Source of the DNA: Rhizobiaceae bacterium
Lineage (GTDB): Bacteria; Pseudomonadota; Alphaproteobacteria; Rhizobiales; Rhizobiaceae
Direction of reading: 5' to 3'
Assembly (NCBI GenBank): GCA_025698895.1
Contig: JAILWO010000002.1
Coordinates: forward strand, 1,240,001 to 1,304,000
Length of the DNA stretch: 64,000 nucleotides
In this document: in pieces, positions 61,284 through 64,000 of the stretch
How the letters are laid out: each line of letters starts with the position of its first letter
Position numbering within the stretch: position 1 is the stretch's first letter
Position numbers and translations under genes: made by a program
Notes under the pieces: generated by a model
The model's input: the letters and a program-made list of their open reading frames with translations, nothing else
What the model was told of the DNA's origin: nothing
Database searches by the model: none

Positions 61284-62147
61284 TCACTTCGCGGTGTTGA
61301 TGGGACGGTTCTCGGTCCAGTCGAATGTTCCGAGGTCGCGTTCGCGCACGGCGTGCTTCCAACCCATCTCCTCCGCGCGATGCTTGAAGTTCAGACCTTC
61401 GGGCGAGTGACGCGTGATGCCGTCCAGCAGCGTGGCGAGCGTCTGCGTCTGGCGAAGGCCCATCGCCTCGACCGCCTGGTTGATGACCATCTTCTGCATC
61501 ATCAGCTGGTTAACTGGCACGGTCGCCATGCGCTCGGCCAGCGCTTCCACCTCGCGGTCGAGTTCGGGGAGAGGAACGGCCTTGCTGACCAGCCCTATCT
61601 GGGCGGCTTCGGAGCCCTTGATCCTGTCGCCGGTGAATGTCATGCGCTTCGCGCGCTCCGCCCCCAGGCGATAAACCCACATCGCCGTGGTCGGGCAGCC
61701 CCATACGCGGGTGGGCATGTAGCCGATCTCGGCTTCATCCTCCATAACGATGATATCAGAACATAGCGCGATGTCTGAACCGCCGGCCACCGCGTAGCCA
61801 TGGATCTTGCAGATCACGGGCCGGTAGCTGCGCCACAGGGACATGAACAGATCCGTATTGCGCATCATGAAGGCGAAATCCTTCATGGGATCCCACGGCA
61901 TGTCCTGGGTGATGGCGTTCCCTTCGCCGGCGGCGGCCTCGGCATAATAGGTCAGGTCGTAGCCGGCACAGAAGGCGCGTCCCGCGCCCGAAAGCACGAT
62001 GACGTGGACGCCGGCATCGGAATTGGCCCTGGCGACGCAGTCGGCCAGTTCGACCGGGACCTCATCGTCGATTGCGTTGAGGACGTCAGGCCGGTTCAGC
62101 GTGATGCGACCGATGCGTCCGTCTTTTTCGTATTCGACCTTGGCCAT
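61284..62147 (-). CDS. Crotonase/enoyl-CoA hydratase family protein
   Basis: A 287-residue crotonase-fold protein. The oxyanion-hole strands are GAGRAFCAGYDLTYYAEAAAG and HGYAVAGGSDIALCSDIIV. The usual catalytic Glu of GGCEL is replaced by Asp (GGSDI), and the second Glu position falls in TRVWGCPTTAM. It probably acts on an acyl-CoA, but hydratase activity should not be assumed. Divergent from another crotonase gene, with 113 bases between the start codons. Confidence 0.87.
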   Translation of the reverse strand: MAKVEYEKDGRIGRITLNRPDVLNAIDDEVPVELADCVARANSDAGVHVIVLSGAGRAFCAGYDLTYYAEAAAGEGNAITQDMPWDPMKDFAFMMRNTDLFMSLWRSYRPVICKIHGYAVAGGSDIALCSDIIVMEDEAEIGYMPTRVWGCPTTAMWVYRLGAERAKRMTFTGDRIKGSEAAQIGLVSKAVPLPELDREVEALAERMATVPVNQLMMQKMVINQAVEAMGLRQTQTLATLLDGITRHSPEGLNFKHRAEEMGWKHAVRERDLGTFDWTENRPINTAK

Positions 62148-62260
62148 GTTTCCTCCCGAGACACCTGTCGGCGGGCAAGGAACTATTTTGCGGGCTGTTC
62201 GGCAAGTCCGTCCGTGCTAGTCAGACGCGCTGACCCGGATTGCGTGAAACGGAGGGTGTC

Positions 62261-63079
62261 ATGGCCGAAGTGCTTGCGATCAAACCGGCTCCACCACCCG
62301 GGCCGGTCGAGGTCAACGATGCCAATGGCGTCATGCGGATCGTTCTCGCCAATCCTCCGGCAAACGCGCTTTCGCTGGCCACCATGGCCGCGCTACAGGC
62401 CGCGCTCGATGGAGCACGCGAAGACCGTTCAATCCGCGTCGTCGTGATCGCATCGCAAGGCAAGGTCTTTTCCGGAGGTCATGACCTGAAAGAAATGACC
62501 GCCCACCGCAGCGACCGCGACGGCGGCCGCGCCTTCTTCGAACAGACATTCGCGGCCTGTTCGCGGCTGATGCAATCCATCGTGCGGCTTCCGCAGCCGG
62601 CGATCGCGGCCGTTGACGGCATCGCCACGGCGGCCGGTTGCCAGCTCGTGGCAAGTTGCGATCTGGCGATCGCCAGTGATCGGGCCACCTTTGGCGTCAA
62701 CGGGATCGATGTCGGCCTGTTCTGCCACACCCCTGGGGTGGCGCTGTCGCGGAAAATTAAGCCCAGGCATGCGATGGAGATGCTGCTCACGGGCGAGATG
62801 ATCGACGCCGCGACCGCGCGCGAGTTCGGATTGGTCAACCGTGTCGTCCCGCCCGAATATCTGGATCAGGTGGTTGGCAAGTACGCCACGGCGATCGCGG
62901 CCAAGTCTCCGACCGCGATACGCATGGGCAAGGAAGCGTTCCATGTTCAGGCCGAGAAAGGGCTGGCCGAAGCCTATGAACACTCCTCGCGAGTCATTGT
63001 CGACAATATGATGGCGGACGATGCGAAGGAGGGCATTGATGCCTTCCTGGCGAAACGAAAGCCGGTCTGGAGAGACTGA
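62261..63079 (+). CDS. Enoyl-CoA hydratase/isomerase family protein (ECHDC3-like)
   Basis: A 272-residue crotonase-fold protein. Oxyanion strands are GKVFSGGHDLKEM and VDGIATAAGCQLVASCDLAIAS; the usual first catalytic Glu position is Gln here. It resembles the ECHDC3 group by memory. The ATG at 62261 follows GGAGGGTGTC. Followed two bases after its stop by a VOC gene, then a CoA-binding gene, as one run. Confidence 0.85.
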   Translation: MAEVLAIKPAPPPGPVEVNDANGVMRIVLANPPANALSLATMAALQAALDGAREDRSIRVVVIASQGKVFSGGHDLKEMTAHRSDRDGGRAFFEQTFAACSRLMQSIVRLPQPAIAAVDGIATAAGCQLVASCDLAIASDRATFGVNGIDVGLFCHTPGVALSRKIKPRHAMEMLLTGEMIDAATAREFGLVNRVVPPEYLDQVVGKYATAIAAKSPTAIRMGKEAFHVQAEKGLAEAYEHSSRVIVDNMMADDAKEGIDAFLAKRKPVWRD

Positions 63080-63081
63080 GC

Positions 63082-63504
63082 ATGGAACCCCGTATCTCGA
63101 TCATAACCATCGCCGTACGCGACCTTGACCGGGCCACCGCCTTCTACGAGGCGATGGGGCTCGTCCGCCACAAGGGCATTACCGACGGCGTTGCCTTTTT
63201 CCAGATGGGCGGTGTTATCCTGTCGCTCTTCCCCAAAGGGGACGCCGAAGCCGATTCCGGCGTGCGCTTCGGCGACGAGCCGGGTCCGACCTATCTCGCC
63301 TATAACACGCGTTCCGACGCCGAGGTCGACGCGGTGCTCGCCGCCGCCGAACAGGCCGGCGGGCGGATCGTGAAGCCTGCGGGCAAAGCGTTCTGGGGTG
63401 GCTGGTACGGCTATTTCGCGGACCCGGACGGCAATCTGTGGGAAGTCGCTCACAACGGGGCCTTTCCGATCGACTCCGAAGGACGCATATCGTTGCCGGC
63501 ATGA
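63082..63504 (+). CDS. VOC family protein
   Basis: A 140-residue vicinal-oxygen-chelate protein of glyoxalase type. It starts SIITIAVRDLDRATAFYEAM, continues with GVAFFQMGGVILSLFPKG, and ends with GWYGYFADPDGNLWEVAHN, the usual closing strand. It could bind a metal through His/Glu residues, but no substrate is suggested. The next gene begins inside its stop codon (ATGA). Confidence 0.87.
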   Translation: MEPRISIITIAVRDLDRATAFYEAMGLVRHKGITDGVAFFQMGGVILSLFPKGDAEADSGVRFGDEPGPTYLAYNTRSDAEVDAVLAAAEQAGGRIVKPAGKAFWGGWYGYFADPDGNLWEVAHNGAFPIDSEGRISLPA

Positions 63505-64000
63505 ACCACGACATCTACGCCAATGACTACATCGCGGACATTCTAGGTTCCGTGCGTACGATCGCCGTCGTCGGCGCCTCGGCCAACGATGTCAGGCCGA
63601 GCTACTTCGTGACGAAATACCTGATCGACAAGGGCTTCGTGGTTCATCCCGTCAATCCTGGCCAGGCTGGGAAGGAAATCCTGGGGCGGCACGTCTACGC
63701 ACGCCTTGCCGATATTCCGGAACCGATCGACATGGTCGACATCTTCCGCGCGTCGCGCGACGCGGGCAGAGTTGTCGATCAAGCTCTGGCACTTGATCCC
63801 TTGCCGAAGGTGATCTGGATGCAATTGACCGTGCGCGACGACGAGGCGGCGGCGCGCGCGGAAGCCAAGGGCGTCAGGGTCGTCATGAACCGCTGCCCGA
63901 AGATCGAGTATGGCCGGCTGTCCGGCGAGATCGCGTGGAACGGCGTCAATTCTCGCATCGTATCGTCGAAGAAGCCGATCCTCCGAGACGGATTCCAGAG
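63501..64000 (+). CDS. CoA-binding domain protein (3' partial)
   Basis: Starts at 63501, overlapping the VOC stop by four bases, and runs past the window end. The readable part is MNHDIYANDYIADILGSVRT, then a Rossmann-like domain with IAVVGASANDVRPSYFV, DKGFVVHPVNPGQAG and RVVMNRCPKIEYGRLSGEI. This is the YccU-like CoA-binding family. No activity is established for these small proteins. Confidence 0.85.
   Translation, partial: MNHDIYANDYIADILGSVRTIAVVGASANDVRPSYFVTKYLIDKGFVVHPVNPGQAGKEILGRHVYARLADIPEPIDMVDIFRASRDAGRVVDQALALDPLPKVIWMQLTVRDDEAAARAEAKGVRVVMNRCPKIEYGRLSGEIAWNGVNSRIVSSKKPILRDGFQ

Overview
The window is a GC-rich, densely coding chromosomal segment of an alphaproteobacterium, most likely order Hyphomicrobiales (Rhizobiales), close to the Mesorhizobium/Phyllobacteriaceae group. 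The evidence is gene order and content: nifR3(dusB)-ntrB-ntrC-ntrY-ntrX-trkA-dat-hfq-hflX, the pdhA-pdhB-pdhC/lpdA/lipA/coq10-like/cinA/ispDF block, a fused ispDF, an E1-beta subunit carrying a lipoyl domain, a complex I accessory subunit of the NDUFA12 type, and a LexA operator of the alphaproteobacterial GTTC-N7-GTTC form. Nearly everything is core housekeeping. I see no prophage, integrase, transposase, CRISPR array, secretion island or defence island. The assignment rests on remembered synteny, not on a search.

Layout: 1-3326 rhomboid protease (5' cut), CBS protein, gatB, GNAT acetyltransferase; 3331-4312 a drug/metabolite transporter split by one extra base; 4447-5374 NDUFA12 and DUF2155; 5384-10670 a minus-strand block (aat, accC, accB, aroQ, DsbA-like, M48/TPR protease); 10804-11964 aminotransferase; 11958-18264 a minus-strand block lexA, moeA, moaC, trpC, trpD and a PpiD-like chaperone; 18392-27362 tpiA, a repeat-disrupted small ORF, secG, L,D-transpeptidase, an EF-hand protein (minus), pyrG, two VOC-like genes, PRC-barrel, eno, ftsB; 27543-36750 pyruvate dehydrogenase and lipoate genes with an Uma2-family gene inside; 36728-38424 cinA and ispDF (minus); 38583-50040 the nitrogen/redox two-component cluster through trkA, dat, hfq, hflX; 50055-51028 mazG and tRNA-Lys (minus); 51208-57082 ccdA, glmU, glmS, DUF502, coaD; 57105-60817 two cyclophilins, queA, tgt, a RAM-domain protein; 60821-64000 thioesterase, two crotonases, VOC and CoA-binding genes (3' cut).

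How the genes work together: eno, pdhABC, lpdA and lipA link lower glycolysis to acetyl-CoA and to lipoylation of the complex; accBC then carries acetyl-CoA into fatty acid synthesis. glmU and glmS supply UDP-GlcNAc for the envelope, which the L,D-transpeptidase cross-links. NtrBC and NtrYX sense nitrogen and redox state beside trkA and hfq. queA and tgt make queuosine. Many neighbours share 1-4 base stop/start overlaps (aroQ/accB, moaC/trpC, trpC/trpD, cinA/ispDF, dusB/ntrB, ntrB/ntrC, queA/tgt), which points to translational coupling.

No clearly new multi-gene system is visible. The items most worth a second look are a tRNA-guanine transglycosylase that has lost three of its four zinc ligands, an orphan protein with one canonical EF-hand loop, an Uma2-family gene inside the pyruvate dehydrogenase operon, a palindromic repeat that supplies the C-terminus of a small ORF, a single-base frameshift in a transporter, a short membrane ORF with a strong ribosome site, and several inverted repeats in the leaders of ntr, glm and pdh genes.
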